Shown one piece after another: positions 45,944 to 56,549 of a stretch of DNA of 64,000 nucleotides (position 1 is its first letter; each line of letters opens with the position of its first letter). The notes under the pieces were generated by a model. It was not told the DNA's origin. It worked only from the letters and a program-made list of their open reading frames with translations, and ran no database searches. The stretch spans positions 245,410-309,409 of the forward strand of contig NZ_JRHN01000047.1 in NCBI RefSeq assembly GCF_001299635.1, in the 5' to 3' direction. The position numbers were made by a program, and so were the translations under genes. Origin of the DNA: Clostridioides difficile. Its GTDB lineage: Bacteria; Bacillota; Clostridia; Peptostreptococcales; Peptostreptococcaceae.

Positions 45944-46216
45944 TTACTCTACTTTTTATATTATAGTACATAAAGACTTTTTTGAAAATTAGGTACAAAT
46001 TTATTTGATGGGTAAATTTGTAAAAGTTCCTATTTTTATTTTATTTTTTATAATATTTTAACTTATATAGTATTAAAAAACTTGACTAAAATTCAAAATT
46101 AACCTTTAATATATAACATTATAACTAGATTTAAAACATTAAACATAAAATGTACAACTAATGATTCTAAAATTTTTGCTTATATTTATACTTTCTTTTC
46201 TACTTATCAGAGTTAA

Positions 46217-47746
46217 TTATCTTGAGATAAGTGAATGACCAGTCATTTCTTCTGGTTTTTCTAACTTCATCATATCTAAAACAGTTGGTGCTATATCGGA
46301 CAATCTTCCTCCATCCAATAACTTTGCACTTTCAAATTCTTGACCAACTACAATAAATGGTACTGGATTAATAGAATGAGCTGTTACAGTCTTTCCTGTT
46401 TCTGGGTCTAACATATATTCAGCATTTCCGTGGTCAGCAGTTATTATTGCACTTCCACCTAATTCTACTATTTTATCTATTAATTTTCCTACACAAGTAT
46501 CCACAGTCTCAACAGCTTTTATAGCCGCCTCTACACTTCCTGTGTGACCTACCATATCAGGGTTTGCAAAGTTCAACACTATAAAGTCAAACTTATCTTC
46601 TCCTAATTTCTCCAAAGCTTTATCTGTCAATTCATATGCTGACATTTCTGGTTGTAAATCATAAGTTGCAACCTTTGGAGAAGGTATCAATAATCTTTCT
46701 TCGCCTTTATTTGGTTCTTCTACTCCACCATTGAAGAAGAAAGTTACATGTGCATACTTTTCAGTTTCAGCAGCTCTAAGTTGAGTCTTTCCATTGTTAG
46801 CTAGATACTCACCTAGAGTATTAGTTAAAGATTGAGGCCCAAATGCTATATGCACGTTTTTTATAGTTATATCGTACTCTGTTAAGCACACAAAGAAGTT
46901 TTTAATATCTTCTCTTTTAAATCCATCAAACTCTTCACAAACTAGAGCTCTAGTTATTTGTCTAGCTCTATCTGGTCTAAAGTTAAAGAATATAATTGAA
47001 TCATTTTCCTTTATACTTCCAACTGCCTTATCATCTTTCATAATAACTGTTGGCATTATAAACTCATCATTTTTTCCATTGTCATAAGAGTTTTGAATAG
47101 CTTCCTCAATAGAAGTTGCTTTTTCACCAATACCTCTAACCATAGCATTGTATGCAAGCTCTACTCTTTCCCATCTCTTATCTCTATCCATAGCATAATA
47201 TCTACCAGAAACTGTAGCAAATTCTCCTACTCCAATTTCATCCATACTAGCTTGTACTTCTTTAGCATATTCAAGTGCACTCTGAGGGTCAGTGTCTCTA
47301 CCATCAGTAAATGCATGAACATACACCTTTTTTATACCTTTATCTTTTGCCATTTTGATTATAGCTTTAAGATGGTCTATATGTGAATGTACTCCTCCAT
47401 CAGACAAAAGTCCCATTACATGAAGAGAATGCTCTTTTGCATTATCCATAGCTTCACATAAAACTTCATTATTAAAAAAGTCACCATCTTTTATAGATTT
47501 TGTTATTCTAGTTAAATCTTGATACACAATTCTACCTGCACCTATATTAGTATGACCAACTTCTGAATTTCCCATTTGACCATCAGGTAAACCAACATCA
47601 AGACCACTAGCATTTATCAATGTGTTTGGATACTCTTTCATTATTTTATCTAAGTTAGGAGTTTTGGACTTAGCAATTGCATTTCCATTAACATCCTTAT
47701 TATATCCAAACCCGTCCATAATAATTAAAGCAACTGGTTTTTTCAT
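46217..47746 (-). CDS. gpmI: 2,3-bisphosphoglycerate-independent phosphoglycerate mutase
   Basis: Interconverts 3- and 2-phosphoglycerate using two Mn ions. 509 residues of the alkaline-phosphatase superfamily: IIMDGFGYN, the Ser nucleophile in GQMGNSEVGHTNIGAG, DGRDTDP, FFNFRPDRARQITRAL, and the metal sites NFANPDMVGHTG and ADHGNAE. I chose the second of two adjacent ATGs (47746) for best spacing from AAGGAG. It begins 12 bp after tpiA. Confidence 0.97.
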   Translation of the reverse strand: MKKPVALIIMDGFGYNKDVNGNAIAKSKTPNLDKIMKEYPNTLINASGLDVGLPDGQMGNSEVGHTNIGAGRIVYQDLTRITKSIKDGDFFNNEVLCEAMDNAKEHSLHVMGLLSDGGVHSHIDHLKAIIKMAKDKGIKKVYVHAFTDGRDTDPQSALEYAKEVQASMDEIGVGEFATVSGRYYAMDRDKRWERVELAYNAMVRGIGEKATSIEEAIQNSYDNGKNDEFIMPTVIMKDDKAVGSIKENDSIIFFNFRPDRARQITRALVCEEFDGFKREDIKNFFVCLTEYDITIKNVHIAFGPQSLTNTLGEYLANNGKTQLRAAETEKYAHVTFFFNGGVEEPNKGEERLLIPSPKVATYDLQPEMSAYELTDKALEKLGEDKFDFIVLNFANPDMVGHTGSVEAAIKAVETVDTCVGKLIDKIVELGGSAIITADHGNAEYMLDPETGKTVTAHSINPVPFIVVGQEFESAKLLDGGRLSDIAPTVLDMMKLEKPEEMTGHSLISR

Positions 47747-47757
47747 CATTTCACTCC

Positions 47758-48501
47758 TTAGAAATTAACAAGGTCTAGGTAGTCATTACTAGCTAAACTA
47801 GCTCCACCTACTAAAGCTCCATCTATATCACTTTGACCCATTATTTCAGCTACATTTGAAGGTTTAACACTTCCACCATATTGTATTCTAACTTCATTAG
47901 CTAATTCTCCATATAATCCTTTTATAACTTCTCTTATATATGATATAACATCATTAGCATCTTCAGCAGTTGCAGTTTTACCAGTTCCAATAGCCCAGAT
48001 TGGCTCATATGCAACAACTACTTTTGCTAAATCATCTTTAAGAACATTTTCTAAAGCTTTTTCAACTTGAACTTTACAAACATCTTTAGTTTTTCCAGCT
48101 TCTCTTTGCTCTAAAGTTTCTCCAACGCATAGTATTGGGTCTATCTCTACTTCTAAAGCTTTTAAAACTTTTTTATTTACAGTTTCATCAGTTTCATTGA
48201 AGTATTGTCTTCTTTCTGAATGTCCTATTACAACATAGTCCATATCTATTTCTTTTAACATAAGAGGTGAAACTTCTCCTGTAAATGCTCCTTTTTCTTC
48301 AAAGTGCATATTTTGAGCACCTATCTTTATATTTGTACCCTTAGTAGCTTCTTTTAAATCCTTTAATAAAGTAAATGGTGCACATATAACAGCCTCTACT
48401 TTATCAGAATTAACTTTATCTTTAACTTCATTTACAAATTCTAAAGCTTCTTTTATTGTTTTATGCATTTTCCAGTTTCCTGCAATTATAGGTTTTCTCA
48501 T
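47758..48501 (-). CDS. tpiA: Triosephosphate isomerase
   Basis: Interconverts dihydroxyacetone phosphate and glyceraldehyde 3-phosphate. 247 residues with GNWKMHKT (catalytic Lys), IGHSERRQYF (His) and AYEPIWAIGTGKTA (Glu and loop 6), then YGGSVKP and DGALVGGASL for phosphate binding. Full length, 25 bp after pgk in the glycolytic operon. Confidence 0.98.
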   Translation of the reverse strand: MRKPIIAGNWKMHKTIKEALEFVNEVKDKVNSDKVEAVICAPFTLLKDLKEATKGTNIKIGAQNMHFEEKGAFTGEVSPLMLKEIDMDYVVIGHSERRQYFNETDETVNKKVLKALEVEIDPILCVGETLEQREAGKTKDVCKVQVEKALENVLKDDLAKVVVAYEPIWAIGTGKTATAEDANDVISYIREVIKGLYGELANEVRIQYGGSVKPSNVAEIMGQSDIDGALVGGASLASNDYLDLVNF

Positions 48502-48526
48502 TTTACAATCTCCTCTATATATTAGT

Positions 48527-49729
48527 TTATTTATTATCTAATGCTGCAATACCTGGTAATTCTTTACCTTCTAAAAATTCTAGTGATGCTCCACCACCTG
48601 TTGATACGTGAGTCATCTTATCTCCAAATCCTAATTGATTAACTGCAGCTGCACTATCTCCACCACCAATTACAGTAGTTGCATCAGTTAACTCTGCCAT
48701 AGCCTTAGCTACTGATAATGTTCCATTTGCAAAGTTCTCAAATTCAAACACTCCCATTGGTCCATTCCATACTACAGTTTTTGATTCTTTTATAGTTTTT
48801 ACAAAGTTTGCTATAGTCTTAGGTCCCATGTCTAATCCCATATAATCTTCTTTTACATTAGCATCTTCTGTTACTATTGGAGTTGCATCTGGTGCAAAGT
48901 GGTCTGCCATAACAACATCTACTGGTAATAGTAAATTAACCCCTTTATTTTTAGCTTTCTCCATCATTTCTTTTGCATATTCTACCTTATCTATTTCAAG
49001 TAGAGATGTTCCTACTTCATAACCTTGAGCTTTTAAGAATGTATAAGCCATTCCTCCACCTATTATTAGGTTATCAACTTTTTCTAATAATTCATTTATA
49101 ACAGCTAATTTATCAGAAACCTTAGCTCCTCCAAGTATAGCCGTAAATGGTCTCACTGGATTTGCAACAGCTTCTCCTAAGAATTTTAATTCTTTTTGGA
49201 TTAAGTATCCGCAAACTCTCTCTTGTAAAAATTCTCCCGCTCCAACTGTTGAACAGTGTGCTCTATGAGCAGTTCCAAATGCATCATTTACAAATATCTC
49301 AGCAAGTGAAGCTAATTCTTTAGAGTAGTTTTCTTCGTTTTTAGTTTCTTCTTTTCTATATCTAGTATTCTCTAATAATACTACATCTCCGTTTTCCATG
49401 TTCTCAGTAGCTTTTTTTGCATTTTCTCCTACAACATTATCGTCCGCTGCAAATACCACTTCTTTACCTAACATTTCAGATAATCTCTTTGCAACTGGTG
49501 CTAAAGATAATTCTGGTTTAGCTTCTCCCTTTGGTTTTCCTAAATGAGAGCATAATATAACTTTTGCTCCTTTAGAAATCAAATATTGAATCGTTGGTAA
49601 AGCTCCGTTCAATCTATTTTCATCAGTAATTACACCATCTTGTAATGGCACATTAAAGTCACATCTCACTAATACTTTTTTTCCGCACACATCAATATCT
49701 TCTATAGTTTTTTTGTTAAGCATTGACAT
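48527..49729 (-). CDS. pgk: Phosphoglycerate kinase
   Basis: Makes ATP and 3-phosphoglycerate from 1,3-bisphosphoglycerate. 400 residues with [24 protein letters not shown], the [13 protein letters not shown] hinge region and the nucleotide-binding [13 protein letters not shown] and [16 protein letters not shown] precedes the ATG at 49729. Separated from gap by 221 bp with a strong terminator, so it is reached by readthrough or its own promoter. Confidence 0.98.
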   Translation of the reverse strand: MSMLNKKTIEDIDVCGKKVLVRCDFNVPLQDGVITDENRLNGALPTIQYLISKGAKVILCSHLGKPKGEAKPELSLAPVAKRLSEMLGKEVVFAADDNVVGENAKKATENMENGDVVLLENTRYRKEETKNEENYSKELASLAEIFVNDAFGTAHRAHCSTVGAGEFLQERVCGYLIQKELKFLGEAVANPVRPFTAILGGAKVSDKLAVINELLEKVDNLIIGGGMAYTFLKAQGYEVGTSLLEIDKVEYAKEMMEKAKNKGVNLLLPVDVVMADHFAPDATPIVTEDANVKEDYMGLDMGPKTIANFVKTIKESKTVVWNGPMGVFEFENFANGTLSVAKAMAELTDATTVIGGGDSAAAVNQLGFGDKMTHVSTGGGASLEFLEGKELPGIAALDNK

Positions 49730-49876
49730 AAATATCTCTCCTTTTAATAAAGTAATTTTTTATTGCCAAGTATAATATAGTACATACTTTTACCCTATTA
49801 AATATATCATATTATCATATTTTTATATATAGTATGTAACATTATTTAGGTGTATTTTATATATTTTTTCTTAAAA

Positions 49877-49918
49877 AAAGTCCTGAGTCCGTAGTATTAA
49901 ACTACAAACTCGGACTTT
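49877..49918 (-). terminator. Strong terminator between gap and pgk
   Basis: On the minus strand AAAGTCC-GAGT-TTGTAGT pairs with ACTACGG-ACTC-A-GGACTTT with one bulge and two wobble pairs, followed by TTTTTTTAAG. It lets gap be expressed more strongly than the downstream genes. Confidence 0.75.
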
Positions 49919-49950
49919 GTCAATCTACTTTTCTATTTTCTCAAAGCTGA

Positions 49951-50970
<1,020 letters not shown>

Positions 50971-51017
50971 CTATAAAGTAAATGTATGTTTTCTAGCTCT
51001 GTGCTAGGTCTTGACTT

Positions 51018-52040
51018 TTATAATAATGACAATATCTTATAAGCACTTTCTTCATCTGTTACAAGAACCATGTTTTTATGCATATTCGATATGGCTAATA
51101 AGGCTTCTACTTTTTCAGTACCTGCAAAGATTGCAATAGTTTCTTTTACTTGTTTAACTGTCTCCAAATCAATTCCAACAGTATTCAATTTATAAACTAT
51201 TTCTCCATCTTTATTGAAATAATATCCAAATGCTTCTCCAACTGCATTTTTAGATAATATCTCATCAACCTTATCTTCTGGAAGTTTTCTTCTCTTTGCC
51301 ATGACATCTGCTCTACCTATACTAAAAACTAAAATGTCTGTTCTTTTAATATACTCTAAAGTTGTCTTAATCTCTGGCACTTGGCTAAGAGTTTTCATTG
51401 CACTTTCATCCAACTCATCTGGTATATGTAAAAGTTTGCAATTAGAATGTAACTTCTTACTTACTGAAGCAACTATGTTATTAGATTGCATCTCTACATC
51501 AGTTCCCATACTTCCTCTAGCTGGTACTATTGTAGAGTTAGGGTATCTCTTATCAGTTTTAATAACGTTTGAAAACTCCAACATAGTGCTTCCACCAGTT
51601 ATTGAAACAATATCTCCATCTTTCAAGATGTTTAAGAAATACTCACATCCATATCGAGTTACATCTTTTAGTAAACTTCCATTTTCATCACAGCTTCCAG
51701 GAACTAGTATTACCTTTTTTATTCCAAGCTTTTCTCTAACTCTATCTTGTAACTTAGACAATCCCATGATGTCACTCATGATGTCTTTAAGTTTGTCTAA
51801 CAAATCTGAACCTTCTTTAGTGATGGTCATTCCAGATACAGCTACATCTATAAGCCCTTGCTCTTTTAAAAACTCTGTCTCTGACCTGATTATTCTTTCA
51901 CTAATTTCTAATACATTTGATAAGGTTCTTCTACCTATTGGCTCGCTTAAAGATATTTGTCTTAAAATAGAGTATCTTCTTTCCATAAGTTCAATTGCCT
52001 GTGGAATTAATTTCTTTTGAATTTCTAATAAGTTCTTCAT
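51018..52040 (-). CDS. cggR: Central glycolytic genes regulator CggR
   Basis: Represses the glycolytic operon until fructose 1,6-bisphosphate binds. 340 residues of the SorC family: an N-terminal winged helix (GRRTLSNVLEISERIIRSETEFLKEQGLI) and a sugar-phosphate-binding domain with DIVSITGGSTM and VPARGSMG near the middle. AAGGAG precedes the ATG at 52040. First gene of the cluster, with a likely operator just upstream. Confidence 0.95.
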   Translation of the reverse strand: MKNLLEIQKKLIPQAIELMERRYSILRQISLSEPIGRRTLSNVLEISERIIRSETEFLKEQGLIDVAVSGMTITKEGSDLLDKLKDIMSDIMGLSKLQDRVREKLGIKKVILVPGSCDENGSLLKDVTRYGCEYFLNILKDGDIVSITGGSTMLEFSNVIKTDKRYPNSTIVPARGSMGTDVEMQSNNIVASVSKKLHSNCKLLHIPDELDESAMKTLSQVPEIKTTLEYIKRTDILVFSIGRADVMAKRRKLPEDKVDEILSKNAVGEAFGYYFNKDGEIVYKLNTVGIDLETVKQVKETIAIFAGTEKVEALLAISNMHKNMVLVTDEESAYKILSLL

Positions 52041-52063
52041 AACATACTCCTTATTACTTTCCT

Positions 52064-52106
52064 TTCGGGACTTTTTGTGTCCCTAGTGTTTATTTAAGTC
52101 CCACAA
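52064..52106 (-). promoter_or_regulatory. Candidate CggR operator
   Basis: On the minus strand the region reads TGGGAC, then TAGGGACA, then AGTCCCGA, with GGGAC cores spaced about 20 bp and the last one inverted, 25-65 bp upstream of cggR. In Bacillus the CggR operator is built from GGGAC/TGTCC units, so the match is plausible. The rest of 52041-52489 is T-rich on the plus strand with nothing else recognised. Confidence 0.55.
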
Positions 52107-52489
52107 GATATTTTTATTTTATAGGATTTGCGTATAGATTTCAATAGTTTTTCAAAAACTTTTTTATTTTTTTGTTTTGTAGAATATTTCTCCACCATTT
52201 TCAAAGTACAGTATTTTTTCTTTTTATATAAGGTTTTTTATATATGTTTTTATATTTTTGTCTTATTTATACTCTATGTGTTTTTCCTTTTGTAATTATT
52301 AAATTTAATAATATTTTATTTATACCAGTAATCTTCTTGTTCTAATATTTAATCATTCTTTCCAAACTTTTATTTAAATTATGTTTTCTATTTTTTTAGT
52401 ATTTTATTTCATAACATTTTTAGCCTAATTTTCATTCCCCTTTTAATTAGCCTTTTCCCCTTGTTCTACTGATATTTGTATTTTACTTA

Positions 52490-53836
52490 TTAGTATTCTT
52501 TTCTCTTACTTGAAGATAAAATTCCTAATTCTTCACGATATTTGGCAACTGTTCTTCTTGCAACATTGATTCCTTTTTCTTTTAGCAGCTTAGATATATG
52601 GTCATCACTTAAAGGTTTCTTTTTATTTTCGTCTTTTATTGTTTCCTTTATAATTTTTTTTATGCTTGTACTAGATGCCATTTCATTATTCTCAGTTTCA
52701 ATGGCACTACTAAAAAAATATCTAAATTCATACACACCAAAAGGTGTCAGCATATATTTACCATTTACACCTCTACTTATAGTAGATTCATGGAATTCCA
52801 ATTTTTCTGCTATGTCTTTCATTTTTAAAGGTTTTATATATTTTGTCCCTTTTCTCAAAAATTCATCTTGAGCTTTTACTATTTCTTCTGCAATCTTAAG
52901 TACAGTAGTTTTCCTACTTTCTATATTTTTCATAAGTCCTGTTGCTGAATTTAGTCTTTCTTTTATAAATTCCTTTGCACTTTCATCAGACTGTGAATTT
53001 TTTAATATGTCTTTATAATAATTATTGATTCTTATCTGATAAGAATCTTTTTCATTTAAATATACAATAAATTCATCATCAATTTTTTCTACAGTTACAT
53101 CGGGTTGAATGTACACACTTTTTTCTACTGAGCAAGTTCTTCCTGGTTTTGGGTCTAATGTTTTAATTATATTTATTAGTTCAACACACTTTTGTAGTGA
53201 CATATTGTATTTTTTACTTATCTCTTTATATTTATTATTTGCAATCAAATTTAAGTCTTTTGTAACGATTTCCTCTAAAATTTCATTATATATTCCTAAA
53301 CTTGCCATTTGAATCATAAGACATTCTGAAAGACTTCTTGCTCCTACTCCACTAGGTTCCAACTGCTGAACACTAATCAAACATTTTTCAAAAAGTTCCT
53401 CATCTATCCTTAAAGTATCAACAATTACTTTTTCCTCAGTTCTTAAATATCCATCCTCATCTAAACTGTCAATTATATACTCACAGACTTCCAATTCTTT
53501 ATCTGTCAGTTTATATAAGCTTATTTGAAATTTCAAATCCTCATATAAATTTGACGAATATTTAACTAAATTTTCTAGATTAACTTCATTATCAGGATTA
53601 TAGCTTATCTCTGTTCTGTCTAAACGTCTTGACTTGTCCATATCCTTTATATATTCTTCCCAATTTATTTCCCCACTTTTTTCAACTTCAACTAATGGGT
53701 TATTCTCTGCCTCTCTTTTAATCTCTTCTTCTAATTCTAACTTACTCATATTTAATATTGATAATGATTGCTTGAGTTGTGTAGTCATTATTAGCTTCTG
53801 AGACTGAGTTAATTCTAGACTATTATTAAAATTCAT
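52490..53836 (-). CDS. rpoN: RNA polymerase sigma-54 factor
   Basis: Directs RNA polymerase to -24/-12 promoters that need an activator ATPase. About 448 residues: the Gln/Leu-rich region I (LTQSQKLIMTTQLKQSLSIL), an acidic region II, the core-binding domain, and the DNA-binding C-terminus with the helix LKMKDIAEKLEFHESTISRGVNGKY and the RpoN box ARRTVAKYREELGI. I chose the ATG at 53836 with AGAGGTG upstream; a GTG at 53845 lies inside that site. Transcribed ahead of cggR in the same direction. Confidence 0.95.
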   Translation of the reverse strand: MNFNNSLELTQSQKLIMTTQLKQSLSILNMSKLELEEEIKREAENNPLVEVEKSGEINWEEYIKDMDKSRRLDRTEISYNPDNEVNLENLVKYSSNLYEDLKFQISLYKLTDKELEVCEYIIDSLDEDGYLRTEEKVIVDTLRIDEELFEKCLISVQQLEPSGVGARSLSECLMIQMASLGIYNEILEEIVTKDLNLIANNKYKEISKKYNMSLQKCVELINIIKTLDPKPGRTCSVEKSVYIQPDVTVEKIDDEFIVYLNEKDSYQIRINNYYKDILKNSQSDESAKEFIKERLNSATGLMKNIESRKTTVLKIAEEIVKAQDEFLRKGTKYIKPLKMKDIAEKLEFHESTISRGVNGKYMLTPFGVYEFRYFFSSAIETENNEMASSTSIKKIIKETIKDENKKKPLSDDHISKLLKEKGINVARRTVAKYREELGILSSSKRKEY

Positions 53837-53877
53837 TCTGCTCACCTCTCAATTTTATTAAACTTATTTTATAAAAG

Positions 53878-53939
53878 AAAAACCCTCCTGTATATGTATA
53901 TTCTATCATTTAAAATATACCTTATGCAAAAGGGTTTTT
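53878..53939 (-). terminator. Terminator downstream of the xanthine dehydrogenase gene
   Basis: On the minus strand AAAAACCCT pairs with AGGGTTTTT, with an inner GTATATT/AATATAC stem, followed by C-TTTT. It separates the catabolic operon from rpoN. Confidence 0.65.
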
Positions 53940-53987
53940 TTTATTTACAATTTCATCTATTTTTTTATTTAATATTTCTTTTTTTTG

Positions 53988-56549
53988 TTACTTTTTTTTG
54001 CTATATGGAGTATTTTGTAATGGTAGTTCAGTTCTAAACTCTTTATCAAATACATAATAGGCATTTTGTACTGCTGGTGCAGTAGGAACTGTACAAATTT
54101 CTCCTACACCTTTTGCTCCATAAGCCAGTAAATCTTTGTTCTTTTCAACTATCACAGCTTGTATTTCTGGTATATCTGTAGACTTAAATAAACCTAATGT
54201 ACCAAATTTAGCTGTAGGTACAGAGTTAACTACTGGGTAATCCTCAGTTAGAGCGTATCCAAGACCCATAACTACTCCACCTTCTATTTGTCCTTCTAAA
54301 CTGATTGGATTTATAGCTCTTCCAACGTCATGCGCTGCCACTACTTTTTCCAATTTTCCATTTTCATCTAGCATTACAACTTGTGTCGCATACCCATAAG
54401 CGACATGGCTTACTGGATTTTCCTTATCACAACCCATTTTATCTGTAACACTTGAATATTCTCCGTAAAACTCTTCTCCCTCTAGCTCATGTAAAGTTTT
54501 ACCAGATTCTAAAACTTCTTTTAATTTATTTGATGCAACTTTAGTAGCTTCTCCTGTAAATACTGTCTGTCTTGAAGCTGTAGTATTACCAGAATCTGGT
54601 GTAAGATGAGTATCTGGAACTTCATGCACTATACTTTCAGGTGGTAAACCAGTAGCCTCACAAACTACTTGAGTCATAACAGTACCAAGACCTTGACCTA
54701 TACAAGAAGCACTTGTTCTTATATGAACTCTTCCATCTTTTATTACTAATCTGCATCTTCCAACATCAGGTATACCAACACCAACTCCACTATTTTTCAT
54801 TGCACAAGCTATACCTGCACGTGGGTGCTTCTCATACTCTTCTTTCACAGCTTCTAGCGTTTCTGCCATTGCTGTTCCTTCATCTGCAAATTGACCATTT
54901 GGTAAAACTTGCCCAGGTCTTATTGCATTCTTATATCTTATTTCCCAAGGTGATATCCCTGCCATTTCAGCAAGTAAATTTAGGTTACATTCTGTTGCAA
55001 AACAACTCTGTGTAACTCCAAAACCTCTAAATGCTCCACCAGGAGGATTATTAGTATATACTGCTGTTCCTGTTATATCAATATCTTGATAATTATATGG
55101 TCCTGCTGCATGAGTACACAATCTTTGTAGTACTGGACCTCCAAGAGATGCATATGCACCTGTATCAGATATTATAGTTGCTTTCATCCCTGTTAAATAT
55201 CCATTTTCATCACATGCTGTCGTAAATTCCATTTCTGTGGCATGTCGTTTTGGATGAACAATAATACTTTCTTTTCTTGTTAACTGTACCTTTACAAATC
55301 TTTTCGTATGATAAGCAAGTAAAGCTGCATGGTGTTGAACGCTCATATCTTCTTTTCCACCAAATCCTCCACCTACCATTTTATTTATCACTCTTACTTT
55401 TTCATGTGGTAACCCTAACATGTCTGCACATTCATGCTGAGTAGCAAATACTCCTTGGTCTGTTGAATAGATTATTACTCCATCTTCTTCATAAGGACCA
55501 GCTACTGCACACTCAGGCTCTAAAAATGCATGTTCTGTAGCAGGTGTAGTATATCTTTTAGTTACAACATATTTTGAATTTTCTATCTTTTCTTCAGCGT
55601 TTCCTCTTACTAAATGTTCCTTAACAAGTATATTACCTGTCTCATGTATCTTTGGAGCATCCTCTCTAAGAGCATCTGCTGTAGTACTTAATGGTGTTAA
55701 TTCTTCATAATCTATTTTAACTAGCTTTTTTGCTTCTTCTAATGCTTCTCTAGTTTCTGCTGCTACTAAGACTATTCCATCACCTAAATATCTAGTTATT
55801 TCACCTTCTGGTATTAAAGTGTCCCAATCCTTCTTTAGGTGACCTACTTTTATAGTTCCTGGAATATCTTTAGCTGTTAACACTGCAACAACTCCTGGAT
55901 AGGCTTTTGCTTCTTCTATATCTATTTTTTTGACTAAAGCTCTAGGATATTTTGCTCTAACTGCTGAACCATAAATCATACCCTCAATTCTCATATCATC
56001 TACATATTCAGAATATCCAAGTGCTTTACCTACTGCATCAACTCTAGGAAGATTTTCACCTACTAGACCTTTACAGTTTACTTTTGGTACATCTATATCT
56101 TCTCTAAAAATCTTTGCTGCTAAATCGACAGCTTTAATTATTTTTACATATCCTGTACATCTACATATATTACCTTTTAAAGCTTTCTTTATATCCTCTT
56201 CAGTAGGATTATCGTTAACGTCTATGAGTGCTTTTGAACTAATTACCATACCTGGAATACAAAATCCACATTGTACAGCTCCTTGGCTAGCAAAAGAATA
56301 TGCAAAAACATCTCTTTCTCTTTCTGATAATCCTTCTATAGTCGTTATGTTTTTCCCAGCTAATTTATCAGTTTTAAATACACATGCTTTAGTTGCTTTG
56401 CCATCTATTATAACCATACATGTTCCACAAGCACCTTCTGAGCATCCATTTTTAACTGAAGTTATATTCATATCTTCTCTAAGGAAGTCCAAAAGTTTTT
56501 TTCCTTCTTTTGCAACAACTTTCTTTCCATTTAATATAAATTCTACCAT
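53988..56549 (-). CDS. Xanthine dehydrogenase-type molybdenum hydroxylase, FeS + molybdopterin subunits fused
   Basis: Hydroxylates purines such as hypoxanthine or xanthine. 853 residues: an N-terminal [2Fe-2S] domain with CSEGACGTC and a second 2Fe-2S domain CGFCIPGM...GNICRCTGYVKI (to about residue 150), then the large molybdopterin-binding part with GGGFGGKED, RAFRGFGVTQS-like AFRGFGVTQ and the active-site GVGEICTVP near the end. No FAD domain, so electrons leave through another subunit. Matches selenium-dependent XDH proteins of purinolytic clostridia in fusion and neighbours; a labile selenium ligand is inferred, not seen. Overlaps hydA by 7 bp. Confidence 0.9.
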   Translation of the reverse strand: MVEFILNGKKVVAKEGKKLLDFLREDMNITSVKNGCSEGACGTCMVIIDGKATKACVFKTDKLAGKNITTIEGLSERERDVFAYSFASQGAVQCGFCIPGMVISSKALIDVNDNPTEEDIKKALKGNICRCTGYVKIIKAVDLAAKIFREDIDVPKVNCKGLVGENLPRVDAVGKALGYSEYVDDMRIEGMIYGSAVRAKYPRALVKKIDIEEAKAYPGVVAVLTAKDIPGTIKVGHLKKDWDTLIPEGEITRYLGDGIVLVAAETREALEEAKKLVKIDYEELTPLSTTADALREDAPKIHETGNILVKEHLVRGNAEEKIENSKYVVTKRYTTPATEHAFLEPECAVAGPYEEDGVIIYSTDQGVFATQHECADMLGLPHEKVRVINKMVGGGFGGKEDMSVQHHAALLAYHTKRFVKVQLTRKESIIVHPKRHATEMEFTTACDENGYLTGMKATIISDTGAYASLGGPVLQRLCTHAAGPYNYQDIDITGTAVYTNNPPGGAFRGFGVTQSCFATECNLNLLAEMAGISPWEIRYKNAIRPGQVLPNGQFADEGTAMAETLEAVKEEYEKHPRAGIACAMKNSGVGVGIPDVGRCRLVIKDGRVHIRTSASCIGQGLGTVMTQVVCEATGLPPESIVHEVPDTHLTPDSGNTTASRQTVFTGEATKVASNKLKEVLESGKTLHELEGEEFYGEYSSVTDKMGCDKENPVSHVAYGYATQVVMLDENGKLEKVVAAHDVGRAINPISLEGQIEGGVVMGLGYALTEDYPVVNSVPTAKFGTLGLFKSTDIPEIQAVIVEKNKDLLAYGAKGVGEICTVPTAPAVQNAYYVFDKEFRTELPLQNTPYSKKK

